Of a DNA stretch of 64,000 bases, positions 33,801-42,355 are shown one piece after another; the stretch's first letter is position 1; every line of letters begins with the position of its first letter. The position numbers and the translations under genes are program-made. The stretch comes from Flavihumibacter sp. UBA7668 (GTDB lineage Bacteria; Bacteroidota; Bacteroidia; Chitinophagales; Chitinophagaceae): contig NZ_DLHM01000007.1 of the NCBI RefSeq assembly GCF_002483205.1, positions 434,001 through 498,000 on the forward strand, written 5' to 3'. The notes under the pieces were generated by a model. That model saw only the letters and a program-made list of their open reading frames with translations, did no database searches and was not told the origin of the DNA.

Positions 33801-36502
33801 CGCAGTGTGGCACCTGCAGCGATGGCTGATCCAACCACTGATTTTGCTGCTAACTGGCGACGATTTTTATCATAGGCATAAAAAGCGAAACTTCCATTGC
33901 TGCCACCGGTATGTTCTGCTTCAATATAAACAGTAACCGTTGATTTTTCAGGCACAGCCATTTTAAAATAATCATTCCGGTCGGTCAGTGCATTGGAAAC
34001 ATAGCCCAGCAATCCAATAATGGTGTCCCTGTTGTTGAATACTGCGGCTTCTCCAAAACTGTTGTTTGGTTCCGGATCACCCTGCAATGCATCGGGCATC
34101 ACATACCTGATTTTGTAGCTGAAGGATTGCGATGAATTATGATAGAGCAACAGGTAGAGGCTATCAGCCGCACGAGAAGGTAATTCAATTGTATCGCGGA
34201 AGGTCTGCCCATAGGTAATTTCCTTATTCCCCAGGCTGCGTTTCACCAATATCTGCCGGCGACTGCGGTCAAAGGCATAAAAATCAATCGATCCTGCTGT
34301 ACCACCAGTTTGAACACCTTCTACATAAATGGTAACGGTACCATCCACCGGCAATAATGTTTTGAAATAATCATAGCGATCGGTTACACCATTGGCCACA
34401 TAGCCAATATGTCCGGAGCGGGTTTCATTGTGATCGATTGGTTTGGCAATCGGAAAATCACCGTTTGGTTCTTGGTCGTTTTCACTTTGATCCAGTACAT
34501 CAAAACTGATTTGGTAAGAAAAGGACTGGCTGCTGTTTTGGTAAGGATAGAAGTAAAGGGTATCTGCGGCGCGTGAATACACTTTCAATGTATCTCTGAA
34601 TTCCTCATAGAGGGAAAGCGACTTGTTGCCTATTGATCTTTTCTGACTGAGCTGCCGTTTGCCCTTATCATATACATAGAGATCAAAATTTCCGGCTGTG
34701 CCACCCGTATGTTTTCCGCTGATGTAAATGGTTAGCGTTCCGTCTGCAGGCAACACGGCTTTATAATAATCATACCGGTCGATTGCACCATTGGTTACAT
34801 AACCAATATGTCCCTCTTTAATTTCTCTTACCGGGATGAATACTGCTGTTGCATAATCGTCATTAAGTTCTGCATCATTCGTGCTTTGATCTTCTACGGT
34901 ATATCGGATTCCATAGTCGAACGACTGACTGCTGTTTTGATATACGTAATAATAGAGCGTGTCGGCTGCTCTTGAATACACTTTAACCGTATCTGAAAAT
35001 TGCTGATTAAGGGTGTGATTTTTATTGCCGATGGTTCGTTTTGAACCAATTTCCCGACCTGCTTTATCCAATACATAAAAATCAAAGCTGCCGGTAGATC
35101 CACCTGTATGTGTGCCATTAATATAAAAAGTCAGGGTTCCATCTGCCGGCAGGATCGCCTGGTAATAATCATACCGATCTGTAACACCATTGGCTACATT
35201 ACCAATGCGGCCATAGACCATTTCATTGTAGGCAGCAGGTACCGCCTCAGTTCGCGTATTATTTGGTTCAGGATCTTCTGCACTCTGGTTAATCATGGCA
35301 TACTTAACTGTATAATCAAAGGATTGAGAACTATTTTGGTACAAGGTAATATATAGGCTATCCGCATCACGCGAAGGAATCAGGAGCGTGTCAGTAAAGG
35401 TTTCGCCCAATGCATGCGACTTGTTGCCCAGGGTTCGTTTAAAAGCAATTTGCCTGCGGCCTTTATCATACACATACAGATCAAAACTGCCGGCTGAACC
35501 ACCGGTATGCACACCCTGTACATATACTGCAACGGTTCCACTATAAGGCAGCAGTGTTTTATAATAATCGTAACGGTCGGTAGTGCCGTTGGTTACATTC
35601 CCGATTCTTCCATATTTCGTTTCTTCCTGCGCTAACGGTAAGGCCTGTTCGAATTCATTATTTGGTTCAACATCCTCGATACTTTGATCCACCACTTCAT
35701 AAGAAATGGAATAACTGAACGACTGGCTGCTGTTCTGATAAGCCAGTAAATAAATACTGTCGGCAGATCTTGAATAGATCAGCATGGTATCTTTAAATGA
35801 TTCACCCAATGCATGGTTGTCTTTTCCGATGGTTCTTTTCATTTGAATGTTTCGACCGGCTTTATCATAGGCATATAAATCAAAACTTCCGGCTGAACCT
35901 CCGGTATGTTTTCCTTCCACATAAACTTTTACCGTGCCGCTTACCGGCAGCAGGGTTTTATAATAGTCATACCGATCGGTAGTCCCATTCGCAACATAAC
36001 CTATCAGCCCTTTCAACGATTGTTTCGATGCAATTGGAGTGGCCTGCTTAAACTCACCATTTGGTTCCGGATCAGTGGGATATGTATCATCCATTGAATA
36101 ACTGAGCTGGAAATTGAATGTTTGGCTGGAATTCTGGTAGGCCAGTATGTATATGCTGTCTATTGCCCTTGAATAAACGCTGATGGTATCACTGAATTCC
36201 TGTCCGGCTGTAAAAGACCGGTTCCCCAAGGTGCGTTTTACTGCAATCTGCCGTCGGCTCTTATCATATACATAGAGATCAAAATTACCGGCTGATCCAC
36301 CTGCATGTGTGCCATTGATATAAATGGTAATGGTACCATCTGCCGGAAGCAGTGTTTTATAATACACATTTCGGTTGGCTGCAGACACTGTTCCGGATAC
36401 TTGTTCATCTGCTTTTAAAGGAAGTGCTGAGCTAAAATCTGCCTGAGCAAAAACGAGTTGTGCACAAAAAAGCAGGGTCAGGAGCTGTAAAATTGAACGC
36501 AT
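30893..36502 (-). CDS. Giant secreted repeat protein with T9SS C-terminal sorting domain
   Basis: The 1869-residue protein has a signal peptide (MRSILQLLTLLFCAQLVFAQ). Residues about 22-955 hold seven repeats of about 130 residues, each with a (V/G)(T/A)DRYDYYK(T/A)LLP-like strand, GTHTGGS(A/T)GSFDLYVYDK, and YQNSSQSF(D/S)Y, resembling pre-peptidase C-terminal (PPC) beta-sandwich domains. A PKD-like domain (AAFSYTRTGNEFGFINKSQ ... VLWRFGN) and an IPT-like segment follow, then a large conserved block with coiled-coil (about 1380-1500), an ordered region with YDPNAIYGPGGY and NEPILTNTW motifs, a fibronectin-like domain, and the Por_Secre tail (VYPIPTNGTINLEL ... GLYFIQVRGSKG ... KKILVAK). It should be exported by T9SS and anchored or released. 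The gene is 25 bp downstream of porV. Confidence 0.88.
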   Translation of the reverse strand: MRSILQLLTLLFCAQLVFAQADFSSALPLKADEQVSGTVSAANRNVYYKTLLPADGTITIYINGTHAGGSAGNFDLYVYDKSRRQIAVKRTLGNRSFTAGQEFSDTISVYSRAIDSIYILAYQNSSQTFNFQLSYSMDDTYPTDPEPNGEFKQATPIASKQSLKGLIGYVANGTTDRYDYYKTLLPVSGTVKVYVEGKHTGGSAGSFDLYAYDKAGRNIQMKRTIGKDNHALGESFKDTMLIYSRSADSIYLLAYQNSSQSFSYSISYEVVDQSIEDVEPNNEFEQALPLAQEETKYGRIGNVTNGTTDRYDYYKTLLPYSGTVAVYVQGVHTGGSAGSFDLYVYDKGRRQIAFKRTLGNKSHALGETFTDTLLIPSRDADSLYITLYQNSSQSFDYTVKYAMINQSAEDPEPNNTRTEAVPAAYNEMVYGRIGNVANGVTDRYDYYQAILPADGTLTFYINGTHTGGSTGSFDFYVLDKAGREIGSKRTIGNKNHTLNQQFSDTVKVYSRAADTLYYYVYQNSSQSFDYGIRYTVEDQSTNDAELNDDYATAVFIPVREIKEGHIGYVTNGAIDRYDYYKAVLPADGTLTIYISGKHTGGTAGNFDLYVYDKGKRQLSQKRSIGNKSLSLYEEFRDTLKVYSRAADTLYFYPYQNSSQSFSYQISFDVLDQSENDQEPNGDFPIAKPIDHNETRSGHIGYVANGVTDRYDYFKTLLPVDGTVTIYVEGVQTGGTAGSIDFYAFDRSRRQILVKRSLGNKEITYGQTFRDTIELPSRAADSLYLLLYHNSSQSFSYKIRYVMPDALQGDPEPNNSFGEAAVFNNRDTIIGLLGYVSNALTDRNDYFKMAVPEKSTVTVYIEAEHTGGSNGSFAFYAYDKNRRQLAAKSVVGSAIAAGATLRDTIVVNCNSTDSLYLLMYQNSSRSFTYKIRMEIQDNKPEAAFSYTRTGNEFGFINKSQNANTVLWRFGNNLTSTVNYPLQELRPGFYTIQLIATNSVCNFRDTVRQEITVSGVESFTPTEAGVGGDLIMTIYGGGLAPNTSVTLSGSGGTLTPKETINDAKGQQLGAVFDLHFAQPGVYDLTVGFPNQSPIVYEKAFTINNMVYPETWSEVTGPSIWRTGREANFNLVIGNRGNTMARGGIVAIAWPKDVKVEWLGKEHRPDPNQFTEITMDDGEVIRTKNDVVQWIYDVNTTRPIDTFGVEPFDGYVKYFTIPMVPAGSTVEIPFRASSTASGMHKFKTYTVKPNQFGSCETFNIGNALTGPAAVELYINTLDILVDEAKVPPATKIPAQVAVKSLKVTQKHIDVSSNVLFHRMWAKWYGADDLTDDEYYDYYKEGLAADEFAIKEMKDLAFDQTINLGVGGLATKRAEKLTGQLDAANKSMLNHADKSREYMSRSRKVKNPGRKEALEALSAQEAELFKDALASGDFTIDELRKFEKWTDALQTAKDYKTAAGQLEKLIAYIEENCPEHKEQLEKLKEMLNKEKDIQEEKEKETETRTSYDPNAIYGPGGYKAARYVNNKDRQPFVVLFENVDTAKADAQIVQILDTLDKTKFDLSSFEFGNITIGKKAFRVPKGRKQFMMERSLAPYRNMRVRVNASMDTTTGIVSWQFTSIDPVTGDLPDFDGFLPPNKDYPSGEGSVSYSVNPVANLANGTEMVSRASIIFDTNEPILTNTWKNTIDALQPTGQIRAQVLEDSMMLLTYTATDAGSGVNYFHLYMSEDGGEWVPIQGGQGDSIILFGDPGKTYRFFMEAMDNTGNRENKITVGEAFVRLPEEPGIQPAGNWSVYPIPTNGTINLELDIPEAQQLVIQVYSAGGQRVAELYNGSVASGALRLNKTVQNLSSGLYFIQVRGSKGLDLKKKILVAK

Positions 36503-36527
36503 AATAAAATGAGTTTAGGGGTTGGGG

Positions 36528-37631
36528 CTATAGGGAGGTAAACAATAAAGAAAAGCGGAGGGTATTGGAGAGCGGGTTCTGGTAAATGCCTGAACCGGTT
36601 GGAATGAGGTAGGAAAAATTCAGACCGAATTGATTATAACGTACACCTATACCTGTAGTAAGAAAACGGCGGTCGCCTTTATTCCGGGCTTCGGTATAAT
36701 ATCCTGCGCGTATGGCAAGTAACTGGTTGTACCAATATTCAATTCCGGCAGAGAGGCTGGCTTGTCCGGGTAGATCCCCCAAGGAATTTCCCCAGCTTTC
36801 AACCACTGTTTTACGACGATACGAATCCAGAGCGCCCTCCTCTTGCATATTCACCAGGGGCACCAGCAGTTTATTGACATCAATTGCAAAACTGATGCTG
36901 TGTTGTTCATCCATCAGTTTGTTCCAGGAAGCACCGATAGCCAGATTAGCCGGAATAAAATCTTTCTCTGTGGCTTCTTTTGTATAAGAAATTCGGGTAC
37001 CCATATTGGTTAACGCTGCGCCGAGCGTGAAACCATCGCCTTCGTTGCGGTTATCGAAATAGAGTCCTAGGTCAGTGGCAAAAGCCCTCCCGGTTTGAAA
37101 GTCGGAGCCGGGCATACCGGCATTCCCCAGCAGGGCGGAATGGATATATCGGAGACCAAGACCCAATCCCAGTTTTTCAGAAAGCCGGCGGGAGTAACCG
37201 ATATCCAGCCCCCATTCACGCGGATTGGAAGAGCCCATGTTATTTACGCCATCGGTGGTGAACTGAATATTGCCAAGATTAAAATACCTCAGTCCAACAC
37301 TGATGGCCTGGTTTTCATCGGGCTTATAATAACCACTTGCAGCTGCCAGGAATACATCGCTGGTCAACTGTTTCATCCAGGGAATATACGAGATGGAGGC
37401 ACCTGATTTGGCTTCATTAAAAACCAGTTTACCGATATTCCAGAAAGCTGCATTTGCATCGGGAAGGGTGGCTACACCGGCATCGCCCAGGGCTCCAGCC
37501 CTTGCATCGGGGGCTATCCGTAAAAAGGGTACGGAGCTGGTGGAAAGATTCAGTGATTTTTGTGCTCTGGATTGTTGCCAGACAAAACAGCCGGCCAGTG
37601 TGCAGGTAAGTAAAAGCAGTTTTGGTAACAT
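36528..37631 (-). CDS. porV: PorV/PorQ-type outer membrane protein of the type IX secretion system
   Basis: The 367-residue protein has a signal peptide (cleavage near SRAQKS, residues 21-26) and the PorV beginning: VPFLRIAPDARAGALGDAGVATLPDANAAFWN, followed by beta-strands ending in LRFSLLFTSL, as for a FadL-like 14-stranded barrel. PorV shuttles T9SS cargo from the translocon to the attachment complex. Here it lies immediately upstream of a giant T9SS substrate, suggesting that it serves this cargo or is a dedicated paralogue; main T9SS genes (porK, L, M, N, sprA) are not in the window. Spacing to the CHAT gene is 63 bp, to the substrate gene 25 bp. Confidence 0.85.
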   Translation of the reverse strand: MLPKLLLLTCTLAGCFVWQQSRAQKSLNLSTSSVPFLRIAPDARAGALGDAGVATLPDANAAFWNIGKLVFNEAKSGASISYIPWMKQLTSDVFLAAASGYYKPDENQAISVGLRYFNLGNIQFTTDGVNNMGSSNPREWGLDIGYSRRLSEKLGLGLGLRYIHSALLGNAGMPGSDFQTGRAFATDLGLYFDNRNEGDGFTLGAALTNMGTRISYTKEATEKDFIPANLAIGASWNKLMDEQHSISFAIDVNKLLVPLVNMQEEGALDSYRRKTVVESWGNSLGDLPGQASLSAGIEYWYNQLLAIRAGYYTEARNKGDRRFLTTGIGVRYNQFGLNFSYLIPTGSGIYQNPLSNTLRFSLLFTSL

Positions 37632-37694
37632 TTGCTGGATATAAGTGTATACCTATATCACCGCTATTCAGCAAGAGTAAACAGCAGACGGGAA

Positions 37695-40600
37695 TTATTT
37701 TCGGGTTTTTTTCTGATACAGCCACCAGGTTGTGGCAGCCAGCAGTGCAGCAGCAAGGATCCACCACCAGAAGCGGGAAGGATATACCGGATCAGTATCA
37801 CCTACCAGGGTCATACCTGCCCAGAAATAAGGGTGACTTTGTGCACTTGCTTCTTTTATATGTTGCAGCTTGGCCTGGCGAAGCGCTTCGGATTTGCTGC
37901 TGCCATTCGCCAATTCTTTATAGAAATTGGTGATGATTTCTGCGCTTGATTTTTCATCAATCTTCCACAAACTCATTACTACCGACGGACAACCGGCATA
38001 CATAAAACTATGCGCCAGAGAGATTACACCCTCGCCACCCACCCAGTTTCCCTGGCCGGTTTCGCAGGCGGTTAATACCGCCAGATCTGCCTGAAGCGGG
38101 AGTCCATAAATTTCATAAGCATGCAAATAACCATCATCCTTACCCGAAGAATCCAGTGGAACCGGTTTGGCCATATAAAAACGGGATTGCAAAGGAGCGC
38201 TGTGATTTACTTCGGCATGGGTGCCCAGGTGTAAAATTGAATAGGCTGCTGCGTTTGTTTTCACCACAGATTCAAGCGCATCCTGTCCGGCAAACAGATC
38301 ATGATTCAGAAGTTTGCCGATTTTTTTGGCTGCCTGCAGCGTAAAGGGCTGCCGCAACAAATTGAGATAATAGGGATCAATTGCAGCACTGTCGGAATTG
38401 GCATCGCGATAGGCTTTTTTCATTTCATCTGTAAATACCGGCGTCAGCAGCAGGGCTTTGTTTTGCTTTGCAGCTGCTACTGATTTCATAAGCAGGGCAT
38501 TGGTAGCAGATAACTGATAGGAGATATTGTACGTATTCAGTAAATAGGGCATTCCGGCAAAGTCATTGGCTTTATTATCAGAAATCAGCAATTCCATATT
38601 GAGGTAAAACAATTCACCATCGGGAATCACAAGAAGGTTTTTGCCGGAGAATTTTGCTTCCACCGGTTGAATCAGTTGCTGGTATAAGCGAAAAGCCGGG
38701 GTTTTAAAATTGGCAGCGCTGATCGTATACAATTCTTTCAGCGCAGCAACATCTTTGCTGATCCTGTTAGGAAGCCGATGCACATGAAATTGTTTTGCAT
38801 TCAGGGTAAATAAAAAAATATGCTTATCTGTGAGTACGTACTCCAGCAGGGTTTGATCCTGTTTTTTTAAATAGCCCTGTAATTCCGGAACAGTAGCAGG
38901 ATGCAGGTTGTATTTCAATTGAATTCCGGCAGTTCCTGTTTTAAGCAGACTATCCTGAAATTTACGGTAACCTTCCATTGCGGAAGTAAGAAGAAATAAA
39001 AGGGAATCGTTTTTGCGATCCGCATCCAGGTATTGTGCATTCAGAGAGCCGATTCGTTTGCGCCAATCAAGATCTGCTTTTGTTTCTGTGGGCGATTCGG
39101 CACGGGCCACATCGTTGAGCATATTATTGGCAGAGAGTCGCAACAACAATCCTTTGCTTCTTTCTGCAAATTCGAATGCTTTATGCAGGTGGCGGAAATT
39201 TCCTGATTGTTTGTACAAATCCCAACAGGCTTCAATGGCTGTATTGTAAATGGTTTTATGGTTGGACGAAACCTGCATAACGGATCCCTGAGTACGAAGG
39301 GCTGGCAAACTATTGGAAAGAAATCCACCGTATTCACCGGCCAGTTGGATCAATTGTTTTAAGAAAAGAGTATCTTTTTTTTGTTGATAGAGACCCTCTA
39401 AAACTTCCGCACGATTGCGGATATACAAAATGATGTATTGATTATACGGCAGTTTTTCAACCCAACCCTGCTTTGGCAAAGCAGATACCTGTAATAATTC
39501 CTGAAAGGTACTGTCGGAATAAACAAGTGCTTTGTTCAGCTGTTTATTCAGGAGAAATGCCTTGCTGATTTTGTTGTATTGTCCGGCCAGCACAATATCG
39601 CCCGCCGGATAAGTGGATCGATAAAGTTGCAGGACCTCGTTCAGTATCGGCAGCGCTTCGTTTATACGTCTCTGTTGAGCATAGGTTTCGGCCAGGGTGG
39701 TGCGGGTTTGAGGAACGGTGGAGGTATTTTTTATTCCGGCTTTTTTACTGTTCTCCAGCGATTTGAGGTAAAAGATCTCGGCTTTTGCAAAGTCTTTTTT
39801 CTCGTAAAACAGGTCTCCATACTGACTTTCAACATAAGCCAGGTTGCGCCAATCCTTGGGATCCACTTCCTGTTGGATGCGATAGGCTCTTGTATAAAGA
39901 CTATCCGCTTCCTCAAAGGCACCCACCGCCATTTTCATATTTGCCAGATGGGTTAGAGGACGAACTATTCCGGCTCCTTCTGAACCGAAATTGATTTCGT
40001 GTAATTTTTTAGCCTTATCGTAATAGTCGAGGGAAAGTTGTGCTTCTCCAATGTTCTGATAAAAGCTGCCCATATTATTATAGGCGATGGCCATCAGTTG
40101 CGGGTTTTTGTGTTTCGCATAATCAAGCTGAATAATTCGCACCATTTCCTGTTTGTGGTAAAGTGCTTCATCATAGCGATGCATGGTTTCATACAGAATA
40201 CCAAGATCATTGTGCACCAATCCCTTGTTGGGATGATGGGCGCTGAGGTTGAGATTGGCCAGGCGAAGCAGTTCCAGCCCATAGGTTTCAGCATCAGTAT
40301 ATTTTCCTGAATCATGACAGATGAGCATGAGGGACTGATAAACACCCAGCAATAGCCGCGCATCTTTACCATAGAGCTTTTCAGTTATTTGCAGGGCATT
40401 TTCTGCGTATTGCAGTGCCGGTTCAAAATCCTGCAGGGTCATCAAAAGCCAGGAAAGATTTTTATAAAGGGTGGCATAGATATTATTGGGAGGAGCCGTT
40501 TTATCAATATGTTCAAGTGCCTGGTAGAGTGTTTTTTTTCCTTTTTCGGTTTCTTCGTTATGAATGAGGATCTGTCCTTTTTTATCCAGTGCGGCTACCT

Positions 40601-40892
40601 GTGCGGGATTAAAAAAAGGCAAGCGGGAGGCAACCTGAACGGCAGATTCAGCAGCCGATAGTCCGGCTGCGTTTCCTTTCAGGCTCCAGATCATATCGGC
40701 TTTTTGCACGAGGGCGAAAACAAGGCTGTCGGTTTGGTTCAGGCTTTTATATGCGGATACTGCCTGATCGATATAGATCATAGCGCTGTCATACTGAAGC
40801 GCTTTGTAGGCGTTTACTGATTTTTCGTAATTGGTTTGTGCGAACAGTTGGTTAACGCAGCAAATGAGTAAAAAAATCAGGCCTTTTTTCAT
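37695..40892 (-). CDS. TPR-CHAT protein (caspase-like peptidase domain), exported and membrane-anchored
   Basis: The 1065-residue protein has a signal peptide (MKKGLIFLLICCVNQLFAQT), then about 600 residues of tetratricopeptide repeats (for example YNNMGSFYQNIGEAQLSLDYYDKAKKL-type units). The C-terminal CHAT domain (about 720-1030) shows the caspase-like dyad: H892 in HLGTHAEVNH and C943 in LTACETGQG, with the SLWKIDEKSSAEI and PYFWAGMTLVGD motifs typical of CHAT proteins. One transmembrane helix (1042-1058, WWWILAAALLAATTWWLY) and a basic tail end it, so TPR and CHAT should lie in the periplasm. It overlaps the anti-sigma-like gene by 4 bp. A role in signalling or in processing of the partner proteins is inferred. 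Confidence 0.88.
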   Translation of the reverse strand: MKKGLIFLLICCVNQLFAQTNYEKSVNAYKALQYDSAMIYIDQAVSAYKSLNQTDSLVFALVQKADMIWSLKGNAAGLSAAESAVQVASRLPFFNPAQVAALDKKGQILIHNEETEKGKKTLYQALEHIDKTAPPNNIYATLYKNLSWLLMTLQDFEPALQYAENALQITEKLYGKDARLLLGVYQSLMLICHDSGKYTDAETYGLELLRLANLNLSAHHPNKGLVHNDLGILYETMHRYDEALYHKQEMVRIIQLDYAKHKNPQLMAIAYNNMGSFYQNIGEAQLSLDYYDKAKKLHEINFGSEGAGIVRPLTHLANMKMAVGAFEEADSLYTRAYRIQQEVDPKDWRNLAYVESQYGDLFYEKKDFAKAEIFYLKSLENSKKAGIKNTSTVPQTRTTLAETYAQQRRINEALPILNEVLQLYRSTYPAGDIVLAGQYNKISKAFLLNKQLNKALVYSDSTFQELLQVSALPKQGWVEKLPYNQYIILYIRNRAEVLEGLYQQKKDTLFLKQLIQLAGEYGGFLSNSLPALRTQGSVMQVSSNHKTIYNTAIEACWDLYKQSGNFRHLHKAFEFAERSKGLLLRLSANNMLNDVARAESPTETKADLDWRKRIGSLNAQYLDADRKNDSLLFLLTSAMEGYRKFQDSLLKTGTAGIQLKYNLHPATVPELQGYLKKQDQTLLEYVLTDKHIFLFTLNAKQFHVHRLPNRISKDVAALKELYTISAANFKTPAFRLYQQLIQPVEAKFSGKNLLVIPDGELFYLNMELLISDNKANDFAGMPYLLNTYNISYQLSATNALLMKSVAAAKQNKALLLTPVFTDEMKKAYRDANSDSAAIDPYYLNLLRQPFTLQAAKKIGKLLNHDLFAGQDALESVVKTNAAAYSILHLGTHAEVNHSAPLQSRFYMAKPVPLDSSGKDDGYLHAYEIYGLPLQADLAVLTACETGQGNWVGGEGVISLAHSFMYAGCPSVVMSLWKIDEKSSAEIITNFYKELANGSSKSEALRQAKLQHIKEASAQSHPYFWAGMTLVGDTDPVYPSRFWWWILAAALLAATTWWLYQKKTRK

Positions 40893-41644
40893 GGGCTTTG
40901 TTCGGGATTTGATTGATTTAGTTCTTCAAGCAATTCAGTGGCTTCCGGATAGGAAGGAATTGTTTTCAACCAGTTGGCCGCTTTTTTCGGCTGGTTGAGT
41001 TTGAGGTAGGTGATAGCCAGGTACCAGGCAGCTTTATCCTTCCATTTCCCTTTGCCTTCTGCAATTGGAAGCAATTGTTGAAGCGCATCATTGTACTGGT
41101 CCGTATTAAGATAGGCTACACCAATGAAGTATTGAACAGTATCGGAACTGTTATTGTTTTGAGCAATTGATTTCCAGATGGAAATGGCTTTATCATAATC
41201 TGCTTCTTTATAGCTGACCATGCCATCATAGAATTGGTATTGGCGGGTACTGCTCATGGTAACAGGCAAACCGGGATCGGGAATAAAATAATGATTGGCC
41301 AGTTGTTGGGGACTAACTGATTTGGATTGCAGATACCAGATGCCGCTGATCAATACCAGCATAGCGGCGGCGGCCCACCACCATTTATTGATGGGTTTGA
41401 CAATAGCTGACGGGTTGGATCCTGCGGATGGATTTTCTATGGTGGCTTCCTGATCCAACTTAAACGATTCGATTGTTGCAATAGCGAGGAGCTGGCGTTG
41501 CAGGTCCAGTTCTTTTTGTAGGGAAGGATCTGCAGCCAGTTGTTTTTCAAAACGGGATCTATCTTCCTGTGACAGCGTGTTCAACAGATAGGCTTCGATC
41601 TGTTCAAAAAGTTCTTGATCAATATGGTCTTTATACTCCTCCAT
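40889..41644 (-). CDS. Membrane anti-sigma-like protein with periplasmic TPR domain
   Basis: The 251-residue protein has an acidic/helical cytoplasmic N-terminus (about 1-85) of the type found in Bacteroidota anti-sigma partners (YLLNTLSQEDRSRFEKQLAADPSLQKELDLQRQLLA), one transmembrane segment (WWWAAAAMLVLISGIWYL, 88-105) and a periplasmic half with TPR-like repeats (KEADYDKAISIWKSIAQ, DQYNDALQQLLPIAE, NQPKKAANWLKTIPSYPEA). The N-terminal pattern plus 14-bp overlap with the sigma-factor gene indicates that it holds the sigma factor at the membrane. No zinc HxxxCxxC motif is present. The periplasmic TPRs may sense or bind the TPR-CHAT protein. Confidence 0.8.
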   Translation of the reverse strand: MEEYKDHIDQELFEQIEAYLLNTLSQEDRSRFEKQLAADPSLQKELDLQRQLLAIATIESFKLDQEATIENPSAGSNPSAIVKPINKWWWAAAAMLVLISGIWYLQSKSVSPQQLANHYFIPDPGLPVTMSSTRQYQFYDGMVSYKEADYDKAISIWKSIAQNNNSSDTVQYFIGVAYLNTDQYNDALQQLLPIAEGKGKWKDKAAWYLAITYLKLNQPKKAANWLKTIPSYPEATELLEELNQSNPEQSP

Positions 41645-42188
41645 GTTGGCGGGATTTTTCCAGGAATAATTGGCGTAGTTGCATCATGCAACGGTACTTG
41701 ATGGTTTTAATACTGTTTTCTGTATTGTTCAGTTTTAACGCGATTTCATTCAGCGATTTTTTTCGGTAATAGTATAGTCCGAGAATGGTGCGGCATTTAT
41801 CTCCTAATTCCTGGAAGCTTTCCTGCAGCAGGGTTGCTTTTTCCGTGTTATCTGTTTCAGTAAGGTGGAAAATGCCGGCTGCTTCCTGATCGGGAACCTG
41901 ATCTGTTACGGTAGTTTTTTTCCGGGATCGGCTGCGAAGTTCGTTTAGCCATTTATGTTTGGCAATCTGTCGGATATAGGCGTTGAATTGATCGCGTGAT
42001 CCCGAGAACCGGCCGGTATGCAGGTTGATCCAGGCGCTGGTAATGGTTTCCTGAAAAAGGTCGTGCGCATCGGTACCGGAGCCGGAATTTTGAAGCACAT
42101 ACTGTTCCAGCCAGGGAAGGTTATCTGCATAGAGCTTTTTCAATACTTTATCGGGACTATCTGTAAACCAGTCGTTTAGGGGTTCCAA
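41631..42188 (-). CDS. ECF-type RNA polymerase sigma factor
   Basis: The 185-residue protein has region 2 (DAHDLFQETITSAWINLHTGRFSGSRDQFNAYIRQIAKHKWLNELRSRSRK, about 41-90) and region 4 with a helix-turn-helix (YYYRKKSLNEIALKLNNTENSIKTIKYRCMMQLRQLF, about 138-178). The only available start in a sensible place is TTG at 42188. It is the first gene of a five-gene operon that reads sigma, anti-sigma-like, TPR-CHAT, PorV, giant T9SS protein. It probably controls this operon and other genes. A promoter is expected in 42189-42355 but none was recognised. Confidence 0.92.
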   Translation of the reverse strand: MEPLNDWFTDSPDKVLKKLYADNLPWLEQYVLQNSGSGTDAHDLFQETITSAWINLHTGRFSGSRDQFNAYIRQIAKHKWLNELRSRSRKKTTVTDQVPDQEAAGIFHLTETDNTEKATLLQESFQELGDKCRTILGLYYYRKKSLNEIALKLNNTENSIKTIKYRCMMQLRQLFLEKSRQHGGV

Positions 42189-42355
42189 TACGTATACTAA
42201 CTTTTCAGGAAGATACAGCTTTTAGCACCTTCGGCGGTATCAAATTTTACTGCTTTTCATAGACTTGTTTAGAGTATATCACCGGAGGGGTGAAAAGGTA
42301 AACAGGGTTATGAATATTTCAAAAGTTGACTCAGTGCGTCAAGAATTATACCTCT

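Noticed and set aside
37695..41644. Type III-E CRISPR (Csx29/TPR-CHAT) system
   Set aside because: There is no CRISPR array, no Cas7-11 gene and no Csx30/31 gene nearby. The CHAT protein is exported and membrane-anchored, unlike Csx29.
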